Shown piece after piece: positions 8,772-18,037 of a stretch of DNA of 60,112 bases; position 1 is the first letter of the stretch; each line of letters starts with the position of its first letter. The position numbers were made by a program, and so were the translations under genes. The stretch is from contig NZ_RHNP01000013.1 of NCBI RefSeq assembly GCF_003950295.1, forward strand, positions 1 to 60,112, read 5' to 3'. The notes beneath the pieces were generated by a model. The model was not told the origin of the DNA. It saw only the letters and a list, made by a program, of their open reading frames with translations, and searched no databases. Source of the DNA: Loigolactobacillus iwatensis (GTDB taxonomy: Bacteria > Bacillota > Bacilli > Lactobacillales > Lactobacillaceae).

Positions 8772-9221
8772 CTAAATTTTACCTTGTTTAATTAAGATTC
8801 GTAGTACTTGCACCATATGGTCACTTTTTATACCAGTAAATTGGGTCACTGGTATTGGAAACGCCAGAATTTTGGTCAATGTTGCTCGATCTAATTCAGA
8901 AGCGGTTCGGCCGGCCAATTCCGAATCATCAATGCCAGTTAAGCGGATGCCGTGTAGAAAAAATTGAACCAACGCCTGAAAATAACGGTCATCTACCACT
9001 TCTTCACCACTTTGTTTTGTGTCGGCACGTTTCAATAAATAGATTGGCACAACGTTTTCGTTATGGTAAAAATCAGTAATAATTTGTGAATATTCCGCCG
9101 CTGATGAATTTGTATCAAGTTGGGCGTACTCCCCTGCTCGTAATTGTTGGACGGCGTTATTTACGATTAGAACACGTTGAAATCGTTGTACTGTTTCTTC
9201 GTCATTTTCCAATATAATCAC
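8772..9221 (-). CDS. Hypothetical 149-residue soluble protein
   Basis: No signal peptide or membrane helix. The composition is acidic to neutral, with long predicted helices (EDEETVQRFQRVLIVNNAVQ). I see no catalytic motif and do not recognise the family. It is the first gene of a probable two-gene unit with the YdcF-type gene. It diverges from the lipoprotein gene across a short promoter region. Confidence 0.65.
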   Translation of the reverse strand: MIILENDEETVQRFQRVLIVNNAVQQLRAGEYAQLDTNSSAAEYSQIITDFYHNENVVPIYLLKRADTKQSGEEVVDDRYFQALVQFFLHGIRLTGIDDSELAGRTASELDRATLTKILAFPIPVTQFTGIKSDHMVQVLRILIKQGKI

Positions 9222-9291
9222 TACCTTTTGAGTTAATCATAACATGCCAGTCATTAAATTTTTGTCACTATTTCAAGACCAACCCCAGAGA

Positions 9292-9300
9292 TGTTATACT
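9292..9300 (+). promoter_or_regulatory. Extended -10 promoter of the lipoprotein gene
   Basis: TGTTATACT is an extended -10 (TG one base before TATACT). The -35 region 17 bases upstream is poor (TTCAAG). The predicted start lies about 30 bases before the chosen ATG at 9337. Confidence 0.5.
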
Positions 9301-9336
9301 AGAAGAAACATTAGAATGAATTGGGGTAAGAAGAAT

Positions 9337-10245
9337 ATGCGGAAATCATTAACATTACTGACAGCCGTTCTAAGTATGGGATTACTTTTAGGTGGTTGTG
9401 GCAAACAAAGTCAAAAGAACCAGACAAAGGCCGAGTCAACAAGCCTTGCGTCCAAGCAGCATTTATCTAATTTTCAGCTCCAGCAAAAATACGTTGCCCT
9501 GACTGATGCGGCTATGAAACCAGTTAATTTGATTAACCAACAAACTGATAGTTCTAACCAAAAATTATCTGCTAGTTTGACGTCAACTAAGCAAAAAGTA
9601 CAAAAGATCCAAAAAGAACTTCGTGCCAATCAAAATAACCCTAAACTGACAAAAAGCTTGCAGCACTATGCCAAAACAATTTTGACGCTTGTCAGTTCCG
9701 TTGGCTCAAGTAATAATAATAGTTACTCAACTAGCTTCACAAAGCTTAACACCGAGGCTCATGATATCGCTAAAACTGATTTTAATAACGAAATTCCTGA
9801 TTCTTTACAAAATTCTTTAAACTATCAGGCCGAAAATAACACCTACGCCTCGGGCAATATTATTAACACTAAGGGTTTCCGAATTACCTTTACTAAAATT
9901 CAAATTGTCTCTGACGATAGTAATGGTAAGGTTGTCCTCTTCAACTACACTTACCATAACAAACATAAAACGGCTACTACACCACAAACTGATCTAAATA
10001 AATATGGTGTTTTTCAGCAAAATGGTGTTGACTTAAGCACTGGCACACCGGCTAGTTCGTATATTTCAAGTAACTCAAATTATAGCACCGCGGCACAACA
10101 AGCCACGACAGCAGTTGAGCCCGGGAAAACGGTAACGGCTGTTGCTAGTATCGAGCTAAAAGACGATAAGGCAGCGGTTAACTATGAAGGAAATAATCCT
10201 AGCACTCATAAATCAATTGGTACAATAACCATCAAATTACAGTAA
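9337..10245 (+). CDS. Lipoprotein with DUF5067-like C-terminal domain
   Basis: A 302-residue lipoprotein. The ATG at 9337 is preceded by GGGGTAAGAAG and directly begins a lipoprotein signal peptide (MRKSLTLL...) with lipobox LLGGC, so the anchoring Cys is about residue 20. A helical, Lys/Gln-rich region (about 45-165) is followed by a beta-rich domain from about 180 (FRITFTKIQIVSDDS...VLFNYTYHN... to TITIKL) resembling the DUF5067 immunoglobulin-like domain of Firmicute lipoproteins. Function unknown; it sits on the outer face of the membrane. A strong terminator follows directly. Confidence 0.85.
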   Translation: MRKSLTLLTAVLSMGLLLGGCGKQSQKNQTKAESTSLASKQHLSNFQLQQKYVALTDAAMKPVNLINQQTDSSNQKLSASLTSTKQKVQKIQKELRANQNNPKLTKSLQHYAKTILTLVSSVGSSNNNSYSTSFTKLNTEAHDIAKTDFNNEIPDSLQNSLNYQAENNTYASGNIINTKGFRITFTKIQIVSDDSNGKVVLFNYTYHNKHKTATTPQTDLNKYGVFQQNGVDLSTGTPASSYISSNSNYSTAAQQATTAVEPGKTVTAVASIELKDDKAAVNYEGNNPSTHKSIGTITIKLQ

Positions 10246-10251
10246 ACAGAA

Positions 10252-10294
10252 AAAAAGGGATGGGGTAAAAATAAATTTTACCCCATCCCTTTTT
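10252..10294. terminator. Bidirectional terminator
   Basis: A perfect stem of about 17 bases (AAAAGGGATGGGGTAAAA and its complement) with a five-base loop and A/T runs on both sides. It ends the lipoprotein transcript and can also end the convergent rexBA transcript. Confidence 0.92.
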
Positions 10295-10348
10295 GCTGTT
10301 TTAAACAGCTTTTAATGAATAAAATTCCAACCACTAACCTTTTAAAAG

Positions 10349-13300
10349 CTAATTAACTGCCACAAGCTTGCCAACCGCCAATAAATAAAGGTACTTAGCA
10401 GTTACTGGACGCTTCAAAATTTGACCAAGTGCCGCAGCATAAAGGTTTAATTGCCCCGAATATCGTTGCTTAATTGCTTGAATTCCGGCATCTGGTTTGT
10501 TTTTAGCAACCCGATCGGTTTTGTAATCAAACAGAATCACTTGGTCAGAAAGAACTAGATAACCATCCATAATCCCATGAATCAATACCGGAGCATCATT
10601 TTGCTGGTTAAAGTCCGCAAATAATTGTTTGGCCGGTAATAACATGGAAAACGGTGCTTCACGCGTCACTTGATCAGGGTTCGCCAATAGTAATTTTCCT
10701 AACGAACTAGCAAAAAAATTAATTAAATTGGAAACATTAACCTTTTTTGCCACGGCATCCGTCAAAATACCCGCTTCGACTAAACGCGTCAACGTTTCTC
10801 CAATTATTTCATCCGTGGGTGGTACGTGTAAATCTAGTTCTTGTAACACTAAATGAGTTGCACTCCCAATTTCTGCTGGTGTTGGTGCCGTAACTGTCTG
10901 CATAAATTTGGGCACCATAAAATCATGATTAACGAAACGATGCTGTCCTTTTGGCGCACCATTCAGTTGCAAAGGATTCATTTCACTATTATCAGGGTCA
11001 TCAAATAACCGCTTCACTTCGGATACCGATTGATAGGCCGTTGTTTGGGTGGCCGTTACATCGGGATAGTTTAGATTTAGAACTTGCTCAATCTGGGCCT
11101 GCCGCTCAACGGAACCTTCTGGCTGTGTTGTTTTTGCCGTTGTTTCATCTAACCAAGTCGTCGCCGCTTCAGTCGTTGCCTGTAGCGGATCAGTTGGCAA
11201 CACTTGCTGCTTATTGGCAAAAGTTATTTTGAACTCCGTTTTATCAAGTGTCAGGCCGGAAAAATCACTATTCTGTGTTAACAATTCCTGATCAAATTGC
11301 GGGTGCCGGATTAAGCACATCCCAATCCAATCCATAAAATTAGTCACGTTACTTCTAGTGGTTTCATTCAAAACTAGGTGTTCACTTTGTAGCGCCGCCT
11401 GCCATTTTTTTACAGCCGTTTTTTGATCGGGGTAAGAGCCTACAATATAGAGTTGCTGCTCAGCGCGTGTCAAAGCAACGTATAATAGCCGCATTTCCTC
11501 GGCCGCTTGTCGTTTTTTAACCTGTGCCTTGATAACCACCTGCTGCGGGGTTGGAATTTTAACTCGCCGTTCAGGTTCTAAGTAAGTGATTCCGATCCCC
11601 GCACGATCATCTAGTATATAGTCCTGCCTTAAACTAGTCTGATTAAATTCATGGTTGGCATCCATCAAGAAAACAACGGGAAATTCAAGCCCTTTACTAC
11701 CATGAATTGTCATTACAGACACAGCGTTCTCCGTTGTTTGGGTTGGCGCCTCAGCCAGATCCTTATTCTTTTCCTGCATCTTTTCGATAAAACGTACAAA
11801 CTGAAAAAGGCCCTTAAAGCTACTTGCCTCATAGGCGTGCGCCCGTTCATAAAGAGCGTGAAGATTGGCCTGCCGCTGAGCTCCTGCAGGCATACCACCG
11901 ACGTAATCAAGAAAACCAGTTTCCTGATAAATAGTCCAAATCAACGTCACTAATTGATTTTGGCGCGCTAAAGTTCTAAATTCATCAAGCTGGCCTAAAA
12001 AACGATCAATTTTCTGGGCCAATTTTTGTTGAAACTCATTACCAGTAGTAAAATTCTGGTGAAATCTAACCACTGCCGCATAATAATCACCTGTTCGCTT
12101 AGTTATCCGTAAGAAGGCCAATTCGTTTTCATCCAGACCAACAATTGGCGAACGTAATACACTTACCAGCGGAATATCCTGATACGGATTATCAATCACA
12201 CTTAGTAAGGCCATCATAATTTGAATTTCTGTCGTTTGAAAATAATTCTGTGCATCATTAACCACAACTGGAATTCCCAGCTGTTTGAATAATTCCGTAA
12301 TTACAAGGTTATTTTTACGCGTAGGTGTTAGTAACACAATGTCCTGGTATTTTAAGTCACGCTGTTTACCTGGATGAAGATGACGATCGTATATTTGACT
12401 ATGATCGGCAATTAATTTTTTAATCCGCTGACCAGCCATCATAATCTGCCCTTGTGCTTTATCATCGATTGAAAAGCTTTCATCCACTGGCTCGGCATTT
12501 TCTTCCTGAGTCGCTTGGGCCTTTGCTTCGTAAATCATAACCTCGGCGTGGGGTGTCATCGGCGGGTACTTTGCACTGGCAACTAATTTGGCACTGTCAT
12601 CGTAAGCCATTTCTCCAACCTGTTCATCCATTAGTTGGCTAAAAAGAAGATTGATAAAATTAGTGACATTAGTAACTGAGCGAAAATTATCTGCTAAAAC
12701 AATGCGTTCGCCCACCGCCGAATCGGTAAATTCCTTATATTTGGCCAAAAATAGGCCTGGATCAGCCAAGCGAAAAGCATAAATAGATTGCTTAACATCG
12801 CCCACCATAAATAAATTTCCTGGGTTATTTTTCGCAACTGTCGTCAGAATAGTTTCTTGAAGTCGATTAATATCCTGATACTCATCAACTAACACTTCAC
12901 TAAATTTCTGCTGTAATGTTTGGCGTGTTTGTTGACCGCTTTCGGAATTGGCAGTAAGAATCTGTAACGTAAGGTGTTCGAAATCACTAAAATCCAAAAC
13001 GTGGCGTCGCCGTTTTTCCTTAGTAAAGGCGTCACTAAATTGACGAACGACATCGACTAAGCTTTGAATTAACTTGGCCGCAGCCTGCATAACATTCAAA
13101 GCCTGTTGTTCATCAAGAGCAAAATAATCCACCGCTAACTGACTAATTTGTTTTTTTACTTGCTTTCGATACTCCAATATTTGCTCTTTTGTTGCTTTGG
13201 CCTCATCGGACAACTTACGCAACCCTGGCGCCCGCTCAAATTTAAAGTTGGTTAGATTTTGCCGAATTGTGTTCCAATTATCTGCTTCTAATGTCGTTTG

Positions 13301-14083
13301 TAGTTGCTGAATTTTTTCACCATCACTAGCCAAAACTGGGGAAAATTTTTCCAACTCATCCACCGCTAATTGTCGCGCACTGGCCAAATCATTTTGAGCC
13401 TGGGTTAATTGTGCTTCTAATAATGGACGTAACTGCTTTTGAAAGAACTCACTTGCCGTTAAGCTTGAACCAGATACTTGGTAAGACGTCACTAACTGAG
13501 TTAACCAGGCAACTGGATCGGGATTGGCGTTAGCAAAATCAAACAGCCTGAACACTAAATCATTTAGACCATCGTCGTTGCGATCATTAGAAAAATTTTG
13601 AACTAACATCGTAAAATCATTGGCCCCATCACCATAAAGCTTTTCCCGTAATTCATCCCAAACTTCTTCGCGTAGCAGTAAATTCTCTGTATCATCGGTT
13701 AATAAACGAAATTCAGGATCTAAGTCGATAACGTAATAATAGCGCTGAATCAATTGTAAACAAAAGGCGTGTAACGTACTAATATTAGCTACTGATAATA
13801 GCGTTAATTGATGCCGTAACTCCTGTTGCTGTTTTCCTGGTGTGGCTGCCTGAATGGCCTGCTCAAGCGCAGTCTGAATTCGCTGGCGCATCTCAGTAGC
13901 AGCAGCGTCAGTAAACGTCACAACTAATAGCTCATCAATACTCGTACCGTGTAATATTTTTTGAATGACTCGCTCAACTAAAACAGTTGTCTTACCTGAG
14001 CCAGCCGAGGCCGACACCAAAATATTAGTTCCTTGCGCCACAACTGCTCTTTGCTGGCTTGCCGTAAAAGTTGCTTTTGCCAT
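10349..14083 (-). CDS. rexA: ATP-dependent helicase/nuclease subunit A (RexA/AddA)
   Basis: UvrD-type helicase plus nuclease subunit of the RexAB recombination nuclease (RecBCD counterpart), which processes double-strand breaks for RecA. Walker A is at residues 25-32 (ASAGSGKT), with helicase motifs DEYQDINRLQE, VGDVKQSIYAFR, MTIHGSKGLEFPVVF and LLYVALTRAEQQLY. The C-terminal RecB nuclease motif is GIMDGYL...DYKTD at about 1170-1190. The ATG at 14083 (GAGGAAGGAAG upstream) gives 1244 residues; an earlier in-frame codon lies inside rexB and is rejected. It starts one base after the rexB stop. Confidence 0.96.
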   Translation of the reverse strand: MAKATFTASQQRAVVAQGTNILVSASAGSGKTTVLVERVIQKILHGTSIDELLVVTFTDAAATEMRQRIQTALEQAIQAATPGKQQQELRHQLTLLSVANISTLHAFCLQLIQRYYYVIDLDPEFRLLTDDTENLLLREEVWDELREKLYGDGANDFTMLVQNFSNDRNDDGLNDLVFRLFDFANANPDPVAWLTQLVTSYQVSGSSLTASEFFQKQLRPLLEAQLTQAQNDLASARQLAVDELEKFSPVLASDGEKIQQLQTTLEADNWNTIRQNLTNFKFERAPGLRKLSDEAKATKEQILEYRKQVKKQISQLAVDYFALDEQQALNVMQAAAKLIQSLVDVVRQFSDAFTKEKRRRHVLDFSDFEHLTLQILTANSESGQQTRQTLQQKFSEVLVDEYQDINRLQETILTTVAKNNPGNLFMVGDVKQSIYAFRLADPGLFLAKYKEFTDSAVGERIVLADNFRSVTNVTNFINLLFSQLMDEQVGEMAYDDSAKLVASAKYPPMTPHAEVMIYEAKAQATQEENAEPVDESFSIDDKAQGQIMMAGQRIKKLIADHSQIYDRHLHPGKQRDLKYQDIVLLTPTRKNNLVITELFKQLGIPVVVNDAQNYFQTTEIQIMMALLSVIDNPYQDIPLVSVLRSPIVGLDENELAFLRITKRTGDYYAAVVRFHQNFTTGNEFQQKLAQKIDRFLGQLDEFRTLARQNQLVTLIWTIYQETGFLDYVGGMPAGAQRQANLHALYERAHAYEASSFKGLFQFVRFIEKMQEKNKDLAEAPTQTTENAVSVMTIHGSKGLEFPVVFLMDANHEFNQTSLRQDYILDDRAGIGITYLEPERRVKIPTPQQVVIKAQVKKRQAAEEMRLLYVALTRAEQQLYIVGSYPDQKTAVKKWQAALQSEHLVLNETTRSNVTNFMDWIGMCLIRHPQFDQELLTQNSDFSGLTLDKTEFKITFANKQQVLPTDPLQATTEAATTWLDETTAKTTQPEGSVERQAQIEQVLNLNYPDVTATQTTAYQSVSEVKRLFDDPDNSEMNPLQLNGAPKGQHRFVNHDFMVPKFMQTVTAPTPAEIGSATHLVLQELDLHVPPTDEIIGETLTRLVEAGILTDAVAKKVNVSNLINFFASSLGKLLLANPDQVTREAPFSMLLPAKQLFADFNQQNDAPVLIHGIMDGYLVLSDQVILFDYKTDRVAKNKPDAGIQAIKQRYSGQLNLYAAALGQILKRPVTAKYLYLLAVGKLVAVN

Positions 14084-14084
14084 T

Positions 14085-17000
14085 TTAGTCTTCCTTCCTC
14101 TGCCGTTTTTCAGCCGCCAACATAGCCACAACATCCTCTGGCTGGAGTGTATTTAATTGGTGGTAATTATTTTCCGGTAGCATAGCGTCAAATTGGAAAA
14201 TTGACTTATACGGTGAGTACTGTAAGGCAGTATGATTATCTGGCCACTTAACCGGATTTAATTTTAAATCCCCATTAAAAATACCCTGTGCCGCCTGTCT
14301 AATTAACGTCTCGTTATGCTGAAGTAGCAACTCTAACTCACTTTCAGTAACCAGGTTACTTTGGTGAGGACTATAGCCGCCACTTGCCTTTTTATAAAGC
14401 GGGTAAACCTGTGAGTAGCCACTCTTTTCATCAGCTAAATCTTGATCCAAATTATCAAGCAACGTTAAATCATTTAATAAAATCCCATCATATTTATTGG
14501 TTGCTAGTAATGCATCATCAAACCCTTTGCTAAGTACGTCCTTTAGCTTTAACTTAGGATTCTGTAAATGCATGTATAGTGCCCCAGCCAGCTTTACCGC
14601 GTTACCACCGGCCAATTGACCCACATTCTTTTTCATTGCGTCTAAATAGGTTAACATCTGCAAGGCCAGTCCATAGTAAGCATCGCTGAAACTAAACTTA
14701 TGCTCACTAGATTTATAATCCACAATTCCTAAATAACGTTCTTGGCCAACAACCAATTGATCAATGCGATCAATCTTCCCTCGAACGTGAACCGCACGTC
14801 CCTGTGGCAGATTAAAGTCTAATGATTTCAGTCCTTCTTTGCTACCGACATGGCCAAATAAAACTTCCGTTCGTAGTGGCGCCATCCGTGATTTTTGGCC
14901 CTGATGTTGCAGCGCATGACTCATTTGTTTAACCGTTCCGGCCAGTTGCCGAGCAATATAGGCCATCCGGTTAGAACTATTTAAAATCTGAAATTGGGGC
15001 AACTCGCGCATTTCGTTTAAAATATGATCTACTAAGTGATCGATTTCCGTTAGTTTTAATTCGGCGATCGTTCGCCCATCGGCCTGTACTTGACGTAATA
15101 AATGATCCAACGCCATATGGTAAAATTCTCCCGTACTAGCCGGTGACAGTTCGAAAACATCACGCTCACGTAATTTTAAACCGTACTTTAGAAAATAAGC
15201 GTATTCATTTTGATAAAATTCCTCGAGCTTTGAAATGGATGTATTAATCGATTTACCATACAAACTGGTAACAATGTCAGGCTTTAATTGCACTGGAATA
15301 TTCCGATAATTCAAACTGGCCATTAGTTTTGCCGTCAGCTGTTGATAATTAGGATCTTGACGTAATAGGCGGTAAACGTAAAGCCAAGCCACTGGCAGCT
15401 CTTTCTTCTGCGCAATTGCATCTCGACTGATTTGAATTAAATTAGTCAAAGCACTTCGCTTCGAGCCTACATACGTTGCAATTTTATTTGCCGTCAACTG
15501 CGGGCACGTCGGGCAATACTGCCAAGTTAAATGAAAATAGCGCCGAATTCGTTCAACGTATGGCGACGGCTGTAATGAAGCACCATCATCCGCCGTCATA
15601 GGGTAAGTAAAAATAAGCCGCTCTTTCCCGCTCAAAAACGCTAAATAATTAAGGTACGGTTCAAAGGCCATCTGGGCCAACGCGCCATCTGGTAAATAAT
15701 GTTCCGCCGGTAGTGTCGCGGTTAGCTTTTCTTGATCACTGTCTGAAAGCAATTGGTTTTCACCTATTCGGTCAGGCATGACCAAATTAGTGGCGCCAAT
15801 CATAAAAATTACTTTACGCTCATCAGTTTGAACAATCCCCGTTTCCGAAACTAGCACCTGATCCAAAGTTGATGGAATTTGTGAATAACTGGCGCCCTGA
15901 AATCCAGCCTGAAAGAGCGCCAAAAAATTGGTACTATCAAAGTCACTATCGCCTAAAATTGTGACGTATTCATCCAACATACTGCAGAAAGTCTGCCAAG
16001 TTTGTTCTGGTTGTGCTGCGGCCGTTAAATTACCACGTTCAACCGCCTGATCACGCCAATTTAATAGTTGATCAGGTACGCCCCATTTGACTAAAAACTG
16101 ATAAATTGCCACAACGGCCTGGCTCCCAGTTTTAACGTAATCTAACTTTTTAAAAAGCGGTGGTAAACTTTGCTTAATAAAATTCCGAATAATGTTAACT
16201 TGCTTAGTTATCACTTGATCACGGTCCGAGACGGTTCCAAAATCTTGCTCATCAAAGCGGTAGTACTGCCAGTCGTCTTTACGTAACCATTGTTTTCCGG
16301 TAAAGCCAAACTTCAACACCATATTTTCGGTTAAATCAACGGCCTGCCGAAAATCTTCGAGTGCCATTGTTTTACCCTGAACCTTAGGTAAAAAAAGCTC
16401 TGTTTTTAATAAACGCATCATATCCTGATAACGATAAAAATGATCTTTAACTGCAAACAGCGCATTAATTAATTCAACTAAAGGATGATCAACCATGCTG
16501 TGTTGTAAATCATCAAAGTAAGGAATTTGCTGCTTTTGAAAAATTGGTGCCAAAATTGTTTCGTAAGCATCTAAATGCCGTGTTAACACCAAAAAATCCC
16601 GGTAGTGGTAACCCTCTAGCGCAACCATTTGCCGAATTTTAGTCGCAACACGCATAACTTCTGCATACCGAGTGTCAGTACACATTAATTGGAGCGTGGT
16701 CGCTTGCGTTAGGGTTTCACTTTGAATATTCCCGCCGTTGGTTGACTGAATCCAATAATTTTCTAATTGTTGTAAGCCCGCACTCACCCGCGGCTGTTGA
16801 GCCCGCAAATCCGTCGCAATTGGAATATGAAAACGGCGTGCAGTTTGATAGAGTTGGTGGTAAACCTTACCTGATTGAAAAAAGAGATTTTCTAAAGTGG
16901 GCAATTCATTAGTATAGGCTTGATCAAGGGTTAAACTAACCGTTACTTTAGCCGCGTGTGTCAACAAGGTTGTTAGTAAACGATATTCTTGAGCCGATAA

Positions 17001-17639
17001 TTGTGCAAAGCCTTCAATGTAAAAATAACTGTGACTTAAATCTTCCTGGGCCAAATAGTCACTTAAAGCGTTGAGTAAATCTGTATTTGCAACGTACCGG
17101 CCAGCCATCGCTGCATCAAACGCCTGATAGATTACCGCTAAATCGGCCACTTTAGCCGCAATATCTGCCTTAGGATCTAATTTTTCGCCGATTGCTTGTA
17201 GATCTTCGCTAGTAACACAGCCAGTTTTTAAGTTCATTAACTGATCAACCAATTGGGCAATGAAACCTGGCTGCGTTAACTCGCCCCGAAAAATTGTTAG
17301 TTCGGCCGCATGCTGCGTAACAGTTTGATACATCAGCATATTCAATCCAGCCTTATCTAACCTTGGCAATTGATAATAAGGTGTGTTCTTCATGAAATAC
17401 CAAGCCAACCGTGAAAACGAAAAGACCTGTACGTTTTGTTCAGCGTAAACCATTGAAGTCTTAGCTTGCCGCTGCTGTAACGCATTTAAAATGGCAACTT
17501 CTGAACTAAACTTGATGTGGTTAGGAATCAAATAAAAAAAATGGCCCTCTGGATCAGCATCTAACTGCCGACCCAACTGTGCTAACATCACTCTTCGGTG
17601 GTCTTGGCTGGCCTTTCCAATTACAAACTGTAAGCTCAT
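14085..17639 (-). CDS. rexB: ATP-dependent nuclease subunit B (RexB/AddB)
   Basis: Partner of RexA, 1184 residues from the ATG at 17639 (AAAGGAAG six bases upstream). The N-terminal nucleotide site is degenerate (VIGKASQDHR in place of a Walker A), as is usual for RexB. The nuclease motif GIVDYKSS is at about 975. The cysteines that hold the 4Fe-4S cluster in Bacillus AddB are absent: the last three positions read LQYSPYKSIF, and the upstream one (about residue 808) falls in YQNEYAYFLKYGLKL. First gene of the rexBA operon. Confidence 0.95.
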   Translation of the reverse strand: MSLQFVIGKASQDHRRVMLAQLGRQLDADPEGHFFYLIPNHIKFSSEVAILNALQQRQAKTSMVYAEQNVQVFSFSRLAWYFMKNTPYYQLPRLDKAGLNMLMYQTVTQHAAELTIFRGELTQPGFIAQLVDQLMNLKTGCVTSEDLQAIGEKLDPKADIAAKVADLAVIYQAFDAAMAGRYVANTDLLNALSDYLAQEDLSHSYFYIEGFAQLSAQEYRLLTTLLTHAAKVTVSLTLDQAYTNELPTLENLFFQSGKVYHQLYQTARRFHIPIATDLRAQQPRVSAGLQQLENYWIQSTNGGNIQSETLTQATTLQLMCTDTRYAEVMRVATKIRQMVALEGYHYRDFLVLTRHLDAYETILAPIFQKQQIPYFDDLQHSMVDHPLVELINALFAVKDHFYRYQDMMRLLKTELFLPKVQGKTMALEDFRQAVDLTENMVLKFGFTGKQWLRKDDWQYYRFDEQDFGTVSDRDQVITKQVNIIRNFIKQSLPPLFKKLDYVKTGSQAVVAIYQFLVKWGVPDQLLNWRDQAVERGNLTAAAQPEQTWQTFCSMLDEYVTILGDSDFDSTNFLALFQAGFQGASYSQIPSTLDQVLVSETGIVQTDERKVIFMIGATNLVMPDRIGENQLLSDSDQEKLTATLPAEHYLPDGALAQMAFEPYLNYLAFLSGKERLIFTYPMTADDGASLQPSPYVERIRRYFHLTWQYCPTCPQLTANKIATYVGSKRSALTNLIQISRDAIAQKKELPVAWLYVYRLLRQDPNYQQLTAKLMASLNYRNIPVQLKPDIVTSLYGKSINTSISKLEEFYQNEYAYFLKYGLKLRERDVFELSPASTGEFYHMALDHLLRQVQADGRTIAELKLTEIDHLVDHILNEMRELPQFQILNSSNRMAYIARQLAGTVKQMSHALQHQGQKSRMAPLRTEVLFGHVGSKEGLKSLDFNLPQGRAVHVRGKIDRIDQLVVGQERYLGIVDYKSSEHKFSFSDAYYGLALQMLTYLDAMKKNVGQLAGGNAVKLAGALYMHLQNPKLKLKDVLSKGFDDALLATNKYDGILLNDLTLLDNLDQDLADEKSGYSQVYPLYKKASGGYSPHQSNLVTESELELLLQHNETLIRQAAQGIFNGDLKLNPVKWPDNHTALQYSPYKSIFQFDAMLPENNYHQLNTLQPEDVVAMLAAEKRQRKED

Positions 17640-17659
17640 CGTCAACTTCCTTTCATAAA

Positions 17660-17810
17660 GTGTTTGAAAAAGCGCCCGGGTTCTACGCCACAAATACAAT
17701 TACAGGACCCACAATTATGCTTTCCAAGCTAATTTGTCTAAGCGCGCCAGTCATTGCAAAAATTAGCCAAACAAAATATGGCGGGTACAGTAATCTACTT
17801 TTTCACACAC
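17660..17810. repeat. Foldback element (family P), diverged copy upstream of rexB
   Basis: Begins GTGTTTGAAAAAGC and ends CTTTTTCACACAC, the paired outer arms of family P. An internal complementary pair (CTAATTTGT / AAAATTAG) is visible. It lies in the rexB 5' region. The length (about 151 bp) and interior differ from the 111-bp copies in the trp leaders. Confidence 0.5.
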
Positions 17811-17925
17811 GTTTAAATCGGTTTGGAAAATACGATTAAACTACCTTCCTGCTTACTTTAATTTTACCATAAAACTTAGTATAATCCTCGTTTGCTTTGA
17901 ACGTATGTTTGCTTTTGATTTTTAA

Positions 17926-17974
17926 AATAATGGTAGTAAATTTGCAAGCGTAACGCAAATTTACTACCACTATT
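17926..17974. terminator. Bidirectional terminator after pepD copy 1
   Basis: A perfect 15-base stem (TGGTAGTAAATTTGC at 17931-17945, complement at 17955-17969) flanked by A-rich and T-rich runs. It is about 65 bases past the stop of the minus-strand dipeptidase. Between it and the foldback element, a TATACT-like -10 on the minus strand (17878-17883) may serve rexB. Confidence 0.8.
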
Positions 17975-18037
17975 TTTAAAGATAACTCATTCATTTAATT
18001 AAACTACACAAACAAATCTCCAGAATATTACCTTGCA

